Shown here piece after piece: positions 6,542 through 12,658 of a DNA stretch of 12,658 nucleotides. Location: positions 1 to 12,658 of the forward strand of contig CAKQON010000052.1 in assembly GCA_934255515.1 (NCBI GenBank), read 5' to 3'. The translations under genes and the position numbers were made by a program. Every line of letters starts with the position of its first letter. Position 1 is the first letter of the stretch. The notes under the pieces are model-generated. The model had not been told where the DNA came from and did not search any database. It worked only from the letters and a program-made list of their open reading frames with translations. Source of the stretch: an uncultured Sutterella sp. (GTDB taxonomy: Bacteria; Pseudomonadota; Gammaproteobacteria; Burkholderiales; Burkholderiaceae_F).

Positions 6542-7753
6542 TCACCGCGGCGCATGAGCGCCGCCCGGAAGAATGTCTGCGGGGACAAGTCCCTTCGGAA
6601 CCAATACCCAGGCGCGCACGCGGCTCTTCTGCCGGCCGGCGGCTGCACCCGCCTTGTCGCCGAAGCCCCAGAAATAATCAAAGCGCAGAACGCCCCTGAT
6701 GGCGCCGCCAGTATCCTGAGCGATGACGGGTCGCGCGAGGTGAAGCTGCGGCCGGTCCTGCTCCGCCTCAATCATGAAGGGCGTACCGAGACGCCAGCGG
6801 CTCGGGTCGACGGCAACCGAGGCCTCCGGCGTAAGCGGCACGCTCTGGGCGCCGACGGGTCCGAGCGCCGGGTCGCCCGAGCGCTCTTCAAAAAAGATGA
6901 AGCTCGGGTTCTGCGCGAGCGCTTTTTTCACCTTGCCGGGGTTCGCTTTCGCCCAGGCGCGGATTCTCTGCATCGAGAGCTCATGGGGCTTGAGGCCTTC
7001 CTCGCGGATGAGCCAGTTTCCGATCGAGCGGTAGCGCCAACCGTTCTGGTCGGCAAACCCCACGCGCATGAAGGTTCCGTCCGGGAGCTCGATTCTTCCC
7101 GATCCCTGAACCTGCAGGAAGAAGGCGTCGACCGGGTCGTCTACCCAGGCAATCGCCCATTTTTCCATGTCGCGCCTCTCCTGAATAACGCCCCGCTGGT
7201 CGTAGGGAATGACCCGGCGGCCGTCGAGCTTCCCGCGAAGGCGCTTGCCCTTGAGTTCCGGATAGAGCTCTGCGAGATCGATGATGAGGAGATCGTCGGG
7301 GACCCCGTAGATTGGATAGGCATTCTTTTTGCCGCGGACCCTGCTTCCGTGCAGGAGCGGCTCGTAGTATCCGGTCATGAGGCCCGTATCCGTCCTCTCA
7401 TCGCCTTTGCCGGGGACTTCCACGGCCCAGGGCGTGAAGTTTTCGGCAAAGAAGGCCTCTGCACGTTCCGGGGATTCGAGCTTCGCCTTAGTGCAGAGTT
7501 CGTTCCATGGTGCGCTCGAGAGCCGGGTGCAGGAGAGATTGAAGGCGGAGAGCGCTTCGCTCCAGGCGCCCGCCGGCGCCGGAGGGAGCTTTTCAAAGGC
7601 TTTCGCTTCGAAGGTCGTTCCGAGGGGCTTCTTTTCCGGGGGCGTTTCTACGGTCGTACAGGCCGAGATGAGCCCGAGGGCGGCGAGAAGGAGAAGCGAG
7701 GCGGCGCGCCTCGCGTCGGGAAGCAATGCGCGGGAGTTTGAAGGAAAAGCCAT
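6542..7753 (-). CDS. mltA: Membrane-bound lytic murein transglycosylase A (lipoprotein)
   Basis: MltA cleaves the glycan strand of peptidoglycan between N-acetylmuramic acid and N-acetylglucosamine, forming 1,6-anhydro ends, from the periplasmic face of the outer membrane. The 403-residue protein has a hydrophobic signal ending in a lipobox LISAC, so C32 would be lipidated. The MltA domain includes TGYYEP (127-132), FFLQVQGSGRIEL (211-223), and a C-terminal 3D-type domain with AQDTGGAIRG, where D347 corresponds to the catalytic aspartate, followed by YFWGFGDKAG (360-369). Length and motif order are normal. The ribosome-binding site is weak, and no confident promoter is visible in the 240 bases shared with the divergent rpe gene. 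Confidence 0.95.
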   Translation of the reverse strand: MAFPSNSRALLPDARRAASLLLLAALGLISACTTVETPPEKKPLGTTFEAKAFEKLPPAPAGAWSEALSAFNLSCTRLSSAPWNELCTKAKLESPERAEAFFAENFTPWAVEVPGKGDERTDTGLMTGYYEPLLHGSRVRGKKNAYPIYGVPDDLLIIDLAELYPELKGKRLRGKLDGRRVIPYDQRGVIQERRDMEKWAIAWVDDPVDAFFLQVQGSGRIELPDGTFMRVGFADQNGWRYRSIGNWLIREEGLKPHELSMQRIRAWAKANPGKVKKALAQNPSFIFFEERSGDPALGPVGAQSVPLTPEASVAVDPSRWRLGTPFMIEAEQDRPQLHLARPVIAQDTGGAIRGVLRFDYFWGFGDKAGAAAGRQKSRVRAWVLVPKGLVPADILPGGAHAPR

Positions 7754-7793
7754 AAGGCACCCGAAAAGACCGGAAGGGACAAATCAAGGAGAG

Positions 7794-7818
7794 AAGTCTA
7801 ACCGCGGCCGCCAGACTT
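7794..7818. repeat. Inverted repeat in the mltA-rpe intergenic region
   Basis: AAGTCT (7794-7799) and AGACTT (7813-7818) flank a 13-base centre that itself contains the palindrome GCGGCCGC. It sits 41 bases upstream of the mltA start and before the rpe promoter, so it could be an operator for either direction or part of an RNA hairpin in the mltA leader. The function is not known. Confidence 0.3.
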
Positions 7819-7853
7819 ACGGAAACGCACGCTTTCCATGAAGCCCAATCAGG

Positions 7854-7880
7854 TTGTCCGGGGGCGAGCGCAGATATACT
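7854..7880 (+). promoter_or_regulatory. Candidate promoter of the rpe-gph-ung unit
   Basis: TATACT (7875-7880) is a good -10 box. TTGTCC (7854-7859) is the best -35 but only 15 bases away; a 17-base spacer would use GGTTGT. Transcription near 7887 would give a leader of about 108 bases, with a small hairpin CCGGCT/AGCCGG at 7885-7903. This is the only plausible promoter seen before rpe. Confidence 0.4.
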
Positions 7881-7994
7881 GAAGCCGGCTTTGGGAGAGC
7901 CGGGTCACGAGACCGACCGGAGAACCGCGCCTATCGCTCTTCCCGGAATTCTCCTCTCCCCCCACTAAATCTTCTTTTCTCCGGAGGCTTCTTC

Positions 7995-8693
7995 ATGCGC
8001 ACCTGCCGCATTGCCCCGTCCATTCTTTCTGCGGATTTTGCGCGCCTCGGCGAAGAAGTTCGCGACGTTGCCGCCGCGGGCGCCGACTGGATTCACTTCG
8101 ACGTGATGGACAACCACTATGTGCCGAATCTCACGGTGGGGCCGCTCGTTCTCAAGGCGATTCGTCCGCACGTAACCCTTCCGATCGACGTGCATCTGAT
8201 GATCGAACCCGTGGATGCGCTGATTCCGAGCTTCATTGATGCGGGCGCGGACATCATCACCTTCCACTGCGAGGCAACGAAGCATATCGACCGGTCGCTG
8301 CAGCTTATCCGCAATGCCGGGAAGAAGGCGGGGCTCGTCTTCAATCCCGCGACGCCGCTCTCCTACCTCGACTACGAGCTCGACCGCGTCGACGTGGTGC
8401 TTCTCATGAGCGTGAACCCGGGTTTCGGGGGACAGAGCTTCATCGAATCGACGATTGAAAAGACGATGGCGCTTCGCGAGAAGCTCGATGCCTACAAGGC
8501 CGAAACCGGACGCGAAATCGCGCTGGAAATCGACGGCGGCGTGAAGCCAGGCAACATTGCCCGCATCGTCGCGGCGGGCGCCGATACCCTTGTTGCGGGG
8601 TCCGCAGTCTTCGGCGCCGGGTCGCCCGAGGGCTACGCGAAGGTGATCCGTAGCATGAAGGAAGCGGTTGCCGCGCTTGGAGACCGCTCATGA
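7995..8693 (+). CDS. rpe: Ribulose-phosphate 3-epimerase
   Basis: Rpe interconverts ribulose 5-phosphate and xylulose 5-phosphate in the pentose phosphate pathway. The 232-residue TIM-barrel protein has the metal and catalytic residues in [12 protein letters not shown] (H34, D36), DVHLMI (H67) and EIDGGV (D180), plus SVNPGFGGQ (139-147) on the phosphate-binding side. The frame is open upstream to about 7854, but the ATG at 7995 has an excellent CGGAGG seven bases before it and begins the conserved [10 protein letters not shown] segment, so it is the start. The stop overlaps the gph start by four bases (ATGA), indicating coupled translation. All active-site residues are present. Confidence 0.97.
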   Translation: MRTCRIAPSILSADFARLGEEVRDVAAAGADWIHFDVMDNHYVPNLTVGPLVLKAIRPHVTLPIDVHLMIEPVDALIPSFIDAGADIITFHCEATKHIDRSLQLIRNAGKKAGLVFNPATPLSYLDYELDRVDVVLLMSVNPGFGGQSFIESTIEKTMALREKLDAYKAETGREIALEIDGGVKPGNIARIVAAGADTLVAGSAVFGAGSPEGYAKVIRSMKEAVAALGDRS

Positions 8694-9385
8694 TCCGTGC
8701 GGTCTGCTTTGATCTGGACGGGACGCTGGTGAGCTCTCTCCCCGAGATCGCCGAAGGCGTGAGGCGCCTTGCCCGGAAGGAAGACTTTGCGCCGGTGCCC
8801 GACGAGGTTGTCGCCGTCATGATCGGCGGCGGCGTTCGCGTCCTCATTGAAAGGCTCATGCGCTGGTGGGCTGCCGCCGGAGCGGATCTCTCCAAAGTGT
8901 CGGAGGATCAGCTTCTGAAGGAGCTCGTTGAAATCTGGTCCGGCATGGACGGAAGCCGCATTGCTTTGATCCCGGGCGCCTTTGAGGGCGTGGCGCAGCT
9001 CAAGCAGAAAGGCGTTGTCGTCTGGCTCGTTACCAATAAGGAAGAGCCCCTCGCAAAAGCCTTTCTTGCCGAGCGCGGACTTGAGGACGCCTTTGACGGC
9101 GTGATCGGCGGTGGCGGCGCCGCGCGCCCCAAGCCCTGGCCCGACATGATCGAGCGCGCCATGCGGGAAGCGGGCGTTGCGCCAGGCGAATGCGCCATGG
9201 TGGGCGACAGCAGAAATGACGCCCTTGCCGCACGCGCTGCCGGCGTGCGCGCCCTTCTCGTGGAGTCAGGCTACAACGAAGGCATTCCGCTAGCCGCCTG
9301 GGCAAAAGCGGAAGGATTCACGGAAATTTTCCCCGATACCGGCCGGGCCTGCGCCCGGCTTCTGAAGGAGCTCGAAGCATGCTGA
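8690..9385 (+). CDS. gph: Phosphoglycolate phosphatase-like HAD hydrolase
   Basis: This 231-residue HAD-superfamily phosphatase probably removes 2-phosphoglycolate, a by-product of DNA repair and oxygen side reactions. The rpe-gph pairing is common in proteobacteria. HAD motif I is DLDGT with D8 and D10, motif II is VTNK (T115), motif III is the K148 of RPKPWP, and motif IV is GDSRND (D173, D177). A helical cap lies between motifs I and II. The usual 'GTLVDS' after motif I reads GTLVSS here, so one conserved aspartate is replaced; substrate choice could differ from classical Gph. It overlaps rpe by four bases and the next gene by seven. Confidence 0.88.
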   Translation: MIRAVCFDLDGTLVSSLPEIAEGVRRLARKEDFAPVPDEVVAVMIGGGVRVLIERLMRWWAAAGADLSKVSEDQLLKELVEIWSGMDGSRIALIPGAFEGVAQLKQKGVVVWLVTNKEEPLAKAFLAERGLEDAFDGVIGGGGAARPKPWPDMIERAMREAGVAPGECAMVGDSRNDALAARAAGVRALLVESGYNEGIPLAAWAKAEGFTEIFPDTGRACARLLKELEAC

Positions 9386-9816
9386 AGGCGCTCTTGGGAT
9401 TTGCGCTTCTCGTTCCGTTCGCCGTTTCTGCGGCTCCGCAGAAAGAGCCGCCCACGGCGGAAGCCGTGGCGCAGTGCTACGGCGCCGTTCAGGGCGACGA
9501 CCAGGAGGCGCGCGGAAAGTGTCTCGCGATGGAGCTCGAGATGGTGCAGGCGACCTATAAGGACGTCACCGATCGGGTGGCTTCCTACGCCAAGGCGCTC
9601 GACAAGCCTTCAGGCACGCGCACGCGCTGGAATAAGTTCATTCTCTCCGGGCAGAGCTTTGAGACCTTTGTGAAGCGCGAATGCGATTTCGTCGGAATTA
9701 CGACGAAGGGGAACAAGCGCGTTGAAGCCAATGCCGAGCTTGCCTGCAGGATCGGCTACTACCGCCTGAGAACCAACATCCTCACCAACCGGCATCTGAG
9801 CCAGTCGAGCTACTGA
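9379..9816 (+). CDS. Small secreted four-cysteine protein, LprI/DUF1311-like
   Basis: The 145-residue product begins with a clear signal peptide (hydrophobic 3-16, probable cleavage after VSA). The mature part has four cysteines (C33, C48, C102, C123) likely to form two disulfides. The middle resembles the lysozyme-inhibitor LprI N-terminal domain (DUF1311): a cysteine, an ELEM...TYKDV helix, then a Trp-containing helix, FxxFVKREC, and a late cysteine before RTNIL. The family includes periplasmic or lipoprotein inhibitors of host lysozyme, but the match here is from pattern memory only. An AAGGAG lies eight bases before the ATG. The start overlaps gph by seven bases and the stop shares one base with the ung start, so it is part of the same transcript. 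Confidence 0.75.
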   Translation: MLKALLGFALLVPFAVSAAPQKEPPTAEAVAQCYGAVQGDDQEARGKCLAMELEMVQATYKDVTDRVASYAKALDKPSGTRTRWNKFILSGQSFETFVKRECDFVGITTKGNKRVEANAELACRIGYYRLRTNILTNRHLSQSSY

Positions 9817-10535
9817 TGGAATTTGAGCGATCCGATCTATCTCCCGCAGGCCTCACCGGCAGCTGGAAAACGCTCGTCGAAGCTTTTCTCGCGTCGCCCG
9901 AAGGCCGGGAGCTCGCACTGCGGCTCGCGGCGGAAAAGCGAAACGTCTATCCGCCTCATGCCTTCCGGGCGCTCGAACTCACGCCCTTCGAGTCGGTGCG
10001 CGCCGTGATCGTCGGGCAGGACCCGTACCACACGCCGGGAAAGGCCTGCGGGCTCGCCTTTTCGGTGCCGGTCGGGGAGAAGCTCCCGCCTTCGCTTAGA
10101 AACATCTTCAAGGTGGCGGCCGAGGGCGGTCCCGTCCGCACGAACGGCGACCTCACGGACTGGGCAAAAGCGGGCGTCCTTCTCATCAATCCCATTCTGA
10201 CGGTTGCGGAGGGTCTCCCCCTCTCGCATGCCGGCTGGGGATGGGAGCGTCTCACGACGGAAATCATCCGCACGCTCTCCGATCAGCGCGAGGGACTCGT
10301 CTTCTTTCTCTGGGGGAAGCCCTCCCAGAAGCTTTTTCTTCCCCTGATTGACGAGGGGCGCCACAAGGTCCTGACGGCTTCGCATCCGTCGCCTTTATCC
10401 GCTGCGCGGGGAGACGACGCCTTCATGAAGTCGCATGTCTTCGCAAAGGCCAATGAGTGGTTCGCAAAGCGAGGCGAACCGCTCATTGACTGGAATGGGA
10501 CGAAAGAACAGGAAGCTCAGCCTTCGCTCTTCTGA
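9816..10535 (+). CDS. ung: Uracil-DNA glycosylase, family 1
   Basis: Ung removes uracil from DNA by cutting the N-glycosidic bond, starting base-excision repair. The 239-residue protein has the water-activating motif GQDPYH (67-72, with catalytic D69), the uracil-binding LLINPILTV (122-130), and the DNA-intercalation motif HPSPLS (190-195, H190). The second motif is more often LLLNTVLTV; the Asn that reads uracil is kept, but a Pro follows it. Translation probably couples to the previous gene through the TGATG overlap, since only a weak GAG is upstream. The 3' end overlaps the opposing peptidase gene by 19 bases, with no room for a terminator between them. Confidence 0.96.
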   Translation: MEFERSDLSPAGLTGSWKTLVEAFLASPEGRELALRLAAEKRNVYPPHAFRALELTPFESVRAVIVGQDPYHTPGKACGLAFSVPVGEKLPPSLRNIFKVAAEGGPVRTNGDLTDWAKAGVLLINPILTVAEGLPLSHAGWGWERLTTEIIRTLSDQREGLVFFLWGKPSQKLFLPLIDEGRHKVLTASHPSPLSAARGDDAFMKSHVFAKANEWFAKRGEPLIDWNGTKEQEAQPSLF

Positions 10536-12319
10536 AGGGGAACGATACGCTTCGGGAGGAGCCCGAGGAATTCGGGATCGGGGCGGGACTTGAGGTCCAG
10601 GATGCCCGAGAGAAGCCTCGGCCCCCGGAAGAAATGAATCCTCACCCTGCGGCCGCGGGCGCGTTCAATCTGGCGCTCAAATACGCTCGCGTCCGTTTTC
10701 TCCTCGTCGACCGCAATAATTTCGTCGCCGGCGAAAAGTCCGGCAGCGAAGGCCGGGGATGAGGAGACGACATAGCCCGCAACAACCGCTCCCCTTTTCT
10801 TTCCGGGATGGATGCCGGCGAGCCTCAGTGCTGCCGGGACGGTCGGGTCGGCTTCTGTCTGAAGCCCCTGAAGATTGAGCGCCTTTTCAACCGCATCAAT
10901 CCAGAAGGAGCGATTTCCCTTTTCGTAAACGAGCATCCCCAGGAGCTCGCTAAGGTCGACATGGATGAGCGACTTAAAGAGCACGCCGATGCCTCCGTCG
11001 GGAAGCCCTTTCCAGGTTCCCTGACGGATCTCGTCGGCCGCTGAGCAGTACCAGGTCTGCAGGAACGACTCGAGCGTTTCCTTCCGCTCGGTAAGGCGCC
11101 TGATTTCCGAATCCAGAATGAGCGCGGCAAGCGCTCCCTTCGTGTAGTAGGAGATCTGCGAATAGGGAGAGTCTTCCGTCTGACGGTAGAGCTTTACCCA
11201 GGCATTGAAGCTCGATTCGGCGAGCGTCATGGCGTCAAAGCCTTCGCGCGTGAGCGCGAAGTTCATGCGTTCAGCGAGGTGCCTGAGATAGACCTCTTCG
11301 GAAATAACGCGGGCTCTGCGTGCGAGAAGACTTTCATAGTAGGAAGTGAACCCTTCGAAGATCCAGAGATCATGCGTGTATTCCTCGCCTGAAAGATCGT
11401 AGGGGAGAAATCCGGAAGGCTTCAGTCGCTTTACGAGCCAGGCGTGGAAGTATTCATGCGCGGCGAGAATCAGAAATTCGTCGTAGCGCTTCGGAGGCTC
11501 CGCTTCTCCAGCGGCAGGAAGCGCATTCACATCTTCGAGAAGCACCGTGCCGGCACTGTGTTCGAGTCCGCCGTAAAGACCGGCCTCGAGATGAAGGTAG
11601 AGCATGTAGCGGCTGAAGGGCGCTCGGGGTTCAGCAATCACCTTCGGGTCATGCCAGAACAAGTTGGCGGCCTCGAAGATTTTCCTGAGATCTTCAGCAA
11701 TCCGTTTGGTGTTGAGGCTGGAAGCCCCCGTGATGATGACTTCATGCGGAACGGATCCGGCATCAACGATAAAGATCGTCGCCTTTGCGCATTTCTTTGG
11801 CAGAAGGACAAACGGGGAATCGAGAAGTTCGTCAAGGGACTTTGCCTGCCAGGAGGTTCCGTCAGGGGTCTGAAGGGCGTCGAGCGCAGAGTGCACGTCC
11901 CAGTCCTTCACATCAAAAAGAACGCTGAAAAGAGTTCCCTGAGGGATGGCAGCCGGATGAAGGAAGAGTGCGGGCGGGTTGATGAATCCGCGGTCGACAT
12001 CGAGCCAGGCGTCGTGAATGCCTTTTGAATAGGCAAAAACGGACCAGTGAACCTCAACCCGGGAAAGATCCGGGGTCTCATCCGCGTGGAGGCGCCATTC
12101 GGCTTTCCCAATCTGTTCGAGCTCAATGCGCACGCCCGCGGACTCTGCATGAATGTCGCAGACGCGGCCGGAATATTCGCGAAGCACGTAGCTTCCCGGC
12201 GTCCAGACGGGCATTTCGAGACGGATGCTTTCTTCCTCAAGGTGAGAGAGGTCGAGCGGGAGCGTCACGTGATAGCGGTGATGAAGAGGATCCGGCGTGA
12301 TGCGGTATGAGAGCTGCAT
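10517..12319 (-). CDS. M61 family metallopeptidase with PDZ domain (glycyl aminopeptidase-like)
   Basis: The 600-residue protein has the layout of the M61 family, whose known member in Sphingomonas is a glycyl aminopeptidase. A beta-rich N-terminal domain (about 1-170) precedes a thermolysin-like catalytic domain with GGLEH (250-254) and the zinc site HEYFH (288-292, H288 and H292, E289 catalytic). The third zinc ligand is E322 in FEGFTSYY. A PDZ domain follows at about 511-578 (SSSPAFAAGLFAGDEIIAV). There is no signal peptide, so the protein is probably cytoplasmic. The ribosome-binding site is weak and no confident promoter is seen in the 100 bases upstream. Substrate preference cannot be read from sequence. 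Confidence 0.92.
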   Translation of the reverse strand: MQLSYRITPDPLHHRYHVTLPLDLSHLEEESIRLEMPVWTPGSYVLREYSGRVCDIHAESAGVRIELEQIGKAEWRLHADETPDLSRVEVHWSVFAYSKGIHDAWLDVDRGFINPPALFLHPAAIPQGTLFSVLFDVKDWDVHSALDALQTPDGTSWQAKSLDELLDSPFVLLPKKCAKATIFIVDAGSVPHEVIITGASSLNTKRIAEDLRKIFEAANLFWHDPKVIAEPRAPFSRYMLYLHLEAGLYGGLEHSAGTVLLEDVNALPAAGEAEPPKRYDEFLILAAHEYFHAWLVKRLKPSGFLPYDLSGEEYTHDLWIFEGFTSYYESLLARRARVISEEVYLRHLAERMNFALTREGFDAMTLAESSFNAWVKLYRQTEDSPYSQISYYTKGALAALILDSEIRRLTERKETLESFLQTWYCSAADEIRQGTWKGLPDGGIGVLFKSLIHVDLSELLGMLVYEKGNRSFWIDAVEKALNLQGLQTEADPTVPAALRLAGIHPGKKRGAVVAGYVVSSSPAFAAGLFAGDEIIAVDEEKTDASVFERQIERARGRRVRIHFFRGPRLLSGILDLKSRPDPEFLGLLPKRIVPLQKSEG

Positions 12320-12418
12320 AAGCGATGTATTCAGGAAAAAACAAAGGGGGAATTCAAGTCAGGCGTTCAGTGTAGGGCAGAGCGCTGGGCACTCTTCAAA
12401 AATATTTTTCCGTGGCTC

Positions 12419-12447
12419 TTGACAAAAGGTGAAAGGCTCTTCATAAT
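12419..12447 (+). promoter_or_regulatory. Ribosomal RNA operon promoter P1
   Basis: A consensus TTGACA (12419-12424) is separated by 17 bases from CATAAT (12442-12447). The downstream sequence leads into a second promoter and an rRNA leader, so this is the upstream promoter of an rrn operon. An AT-rich stretch AAAAATATTTTT immediately upstream (12399-12410) is in the right place for an UP element that binds the RNA polymerase alpha subunit. Confidence 0.75.
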
Positions 12448-12454
12448 TCGCGTC

Positions 12455-12474
12455 CTGCTTCGGAAACGAGGCAG
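12455..12474 (+). other. GAAA-tetraloop hairpin between the rRNA promoters
   Basis: CTGCTTCG and CGAGGCAG form eight pairs (one wobble) capped by a GAAA loop. The hairpin starts eight bases after the -10 of P1, so it would be at the very 5' end of the P1 transcript and could protect it or affect escape. An A-rich run, not a T-run, follows, so it is not a terminator on the plus strand. Confidence 0.5.
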
Positions 12475-12524
12475 CAAAAAAGAAGCGCTCCAGGAAGCAA
12501 ACTAAAAGATTTCTTCCAGAGCAC

Positions 12525-12553
12525 TTGACAAAAGGAAACGACTTCTATATGAT
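12525..12553 (+). promoter_or_regulatory. Ribosomal RNA operon promoter P2
   Basis: TTGACA (12525-12530), a 17-base spacer and TATGAT (12548-12553) form a near-consensus promoter, with transcription starting near 12560. Its -35 region shares the 11-base sequence TTGACAAAAGG with P1. It lies just before the boxB/boxA signal. Confidence 0.8.
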
Positions 12554-12559
12554 TTCGAT

Positions 12560-12658
12560 CCTTCGCTGCTCAAACAGCAGTGCAGTTCTTTAAAAATCAG
12601 ATTCAACGAACCGATAAGTGTGAACATCGGAAAGCTTGAGGAGCTCCTTGGGAGCGCC
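12560..12658 (+). other. rRNA operon leader, partial; 16S gene begins beyond the window
   Basis: After boxA the leader contains CCGATAAGTGTGAAC, a stretch typical of betaproteobacterial rRNA leaders, and a small hairpin CCGAT/ATCGG (12611-12630). The conserved start of 16S rRNA (AGAGTTTGATC) is not reached. Together with 12320-12559 this 339-base stretch has no protein gene and appears fully given over to rRNA expression plus a short upstream region for the M61 peptidase gene. Confidence 0.75.
12564..12597 (+). promoter_or_regulatory. boxB-like hairpin and boxA antitermination site of the rRNA leader
   Basis: A hairpin with a five-base stem CTGCT/AGCAG, extendable by a wobble and a C-G pair (12564-12582), is followed by GTTCTTTAAAAAT (12585-12597). 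The latter matches the boxA element (GCTCTTTA type) used by NusB/NusE to make RNA polymerase read through rRNA genes without Rho termination. Order and spacing are those of bacterial rrn leaders. Confidence 0.75.

Noticed and set aside
6512..7741. A 409-codon plus-strand frame opposite mltA
   Set aside because: It starts within the bidirectional terminator region and mirrors the mltA reading frame; no domain is recognisable.

Overview
The window is about 60% GC and almost entirely chromosomal housekeeping DNA. The gene order hemA-prfA-prmC, the tightly packed rpe-gph block and the ribosomal-RNA leader at the right edge (boxA followed by a CCGATAAGTGTG stretch) point to a betaproteobacterium, probably Burkholderiales. 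A Sutterellaceae-type gut bacterium is my guess from overall protein character; nothing here proves the family.

Layout, left to right. Positions 1-88 hold the N-terminus of a gene leaving the window on the minus strand, probably an insertion-sequence transposase. It is followed by a start-less relic of another gene (130-285). Next is a minus-strand block hemA (3771-2482), prfA (2325-1249) and prmC (1228-395). It makes glutamyl-tRNA reductase, release factor 1 and the methyltransferase that modifies release factors. A strong terminator separates hemA from prfA, and another closes the block after prmC. Divergent from hemA is an uncharacterised conserved protein (3928-4479), followed by queC (4509-5246) for 7-deazaguanine (queuosine) synthesis. 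Two identical tRNA-Phe(GAA) genes lie on the minus strand, with a good promoter and a terminator.

The centre holds the plus-strand dsbC (periplasmic disulfide isomerase), converging on the minus-strand mltA (lytic transglycosylase lipoprotein) over a shared bidirectional terminator. Divergent from mltA is a four-gene plus-strand unit with overlapping ends: rpe, gph, a small secreted LprI-like four-cysteine protein and ung. The ung gene overlaps tail-to-tail by 19 bases with a minus-strand M61-family metallopeptidase carrying a C-terminal PDZ domain.

The last 340 bases contain no protein gene. They hold the regulatory start of an rRNA operon: two strong promoters, a hairpin between them, and a boxB/boxA antitermination signal. 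The 16S gene itself begins beyond the right edge.

There is no sign of a CRISPR array, prophage, defence island or clearly new multi-gene system. The points most worth a second look are the hairpin that holds the ribosome-binding site of the uncharacterised gene opposite hemA, that gene itself, the LprI-like gene wedged between gph and ung, and the insertion-sequence junction at the left edge.
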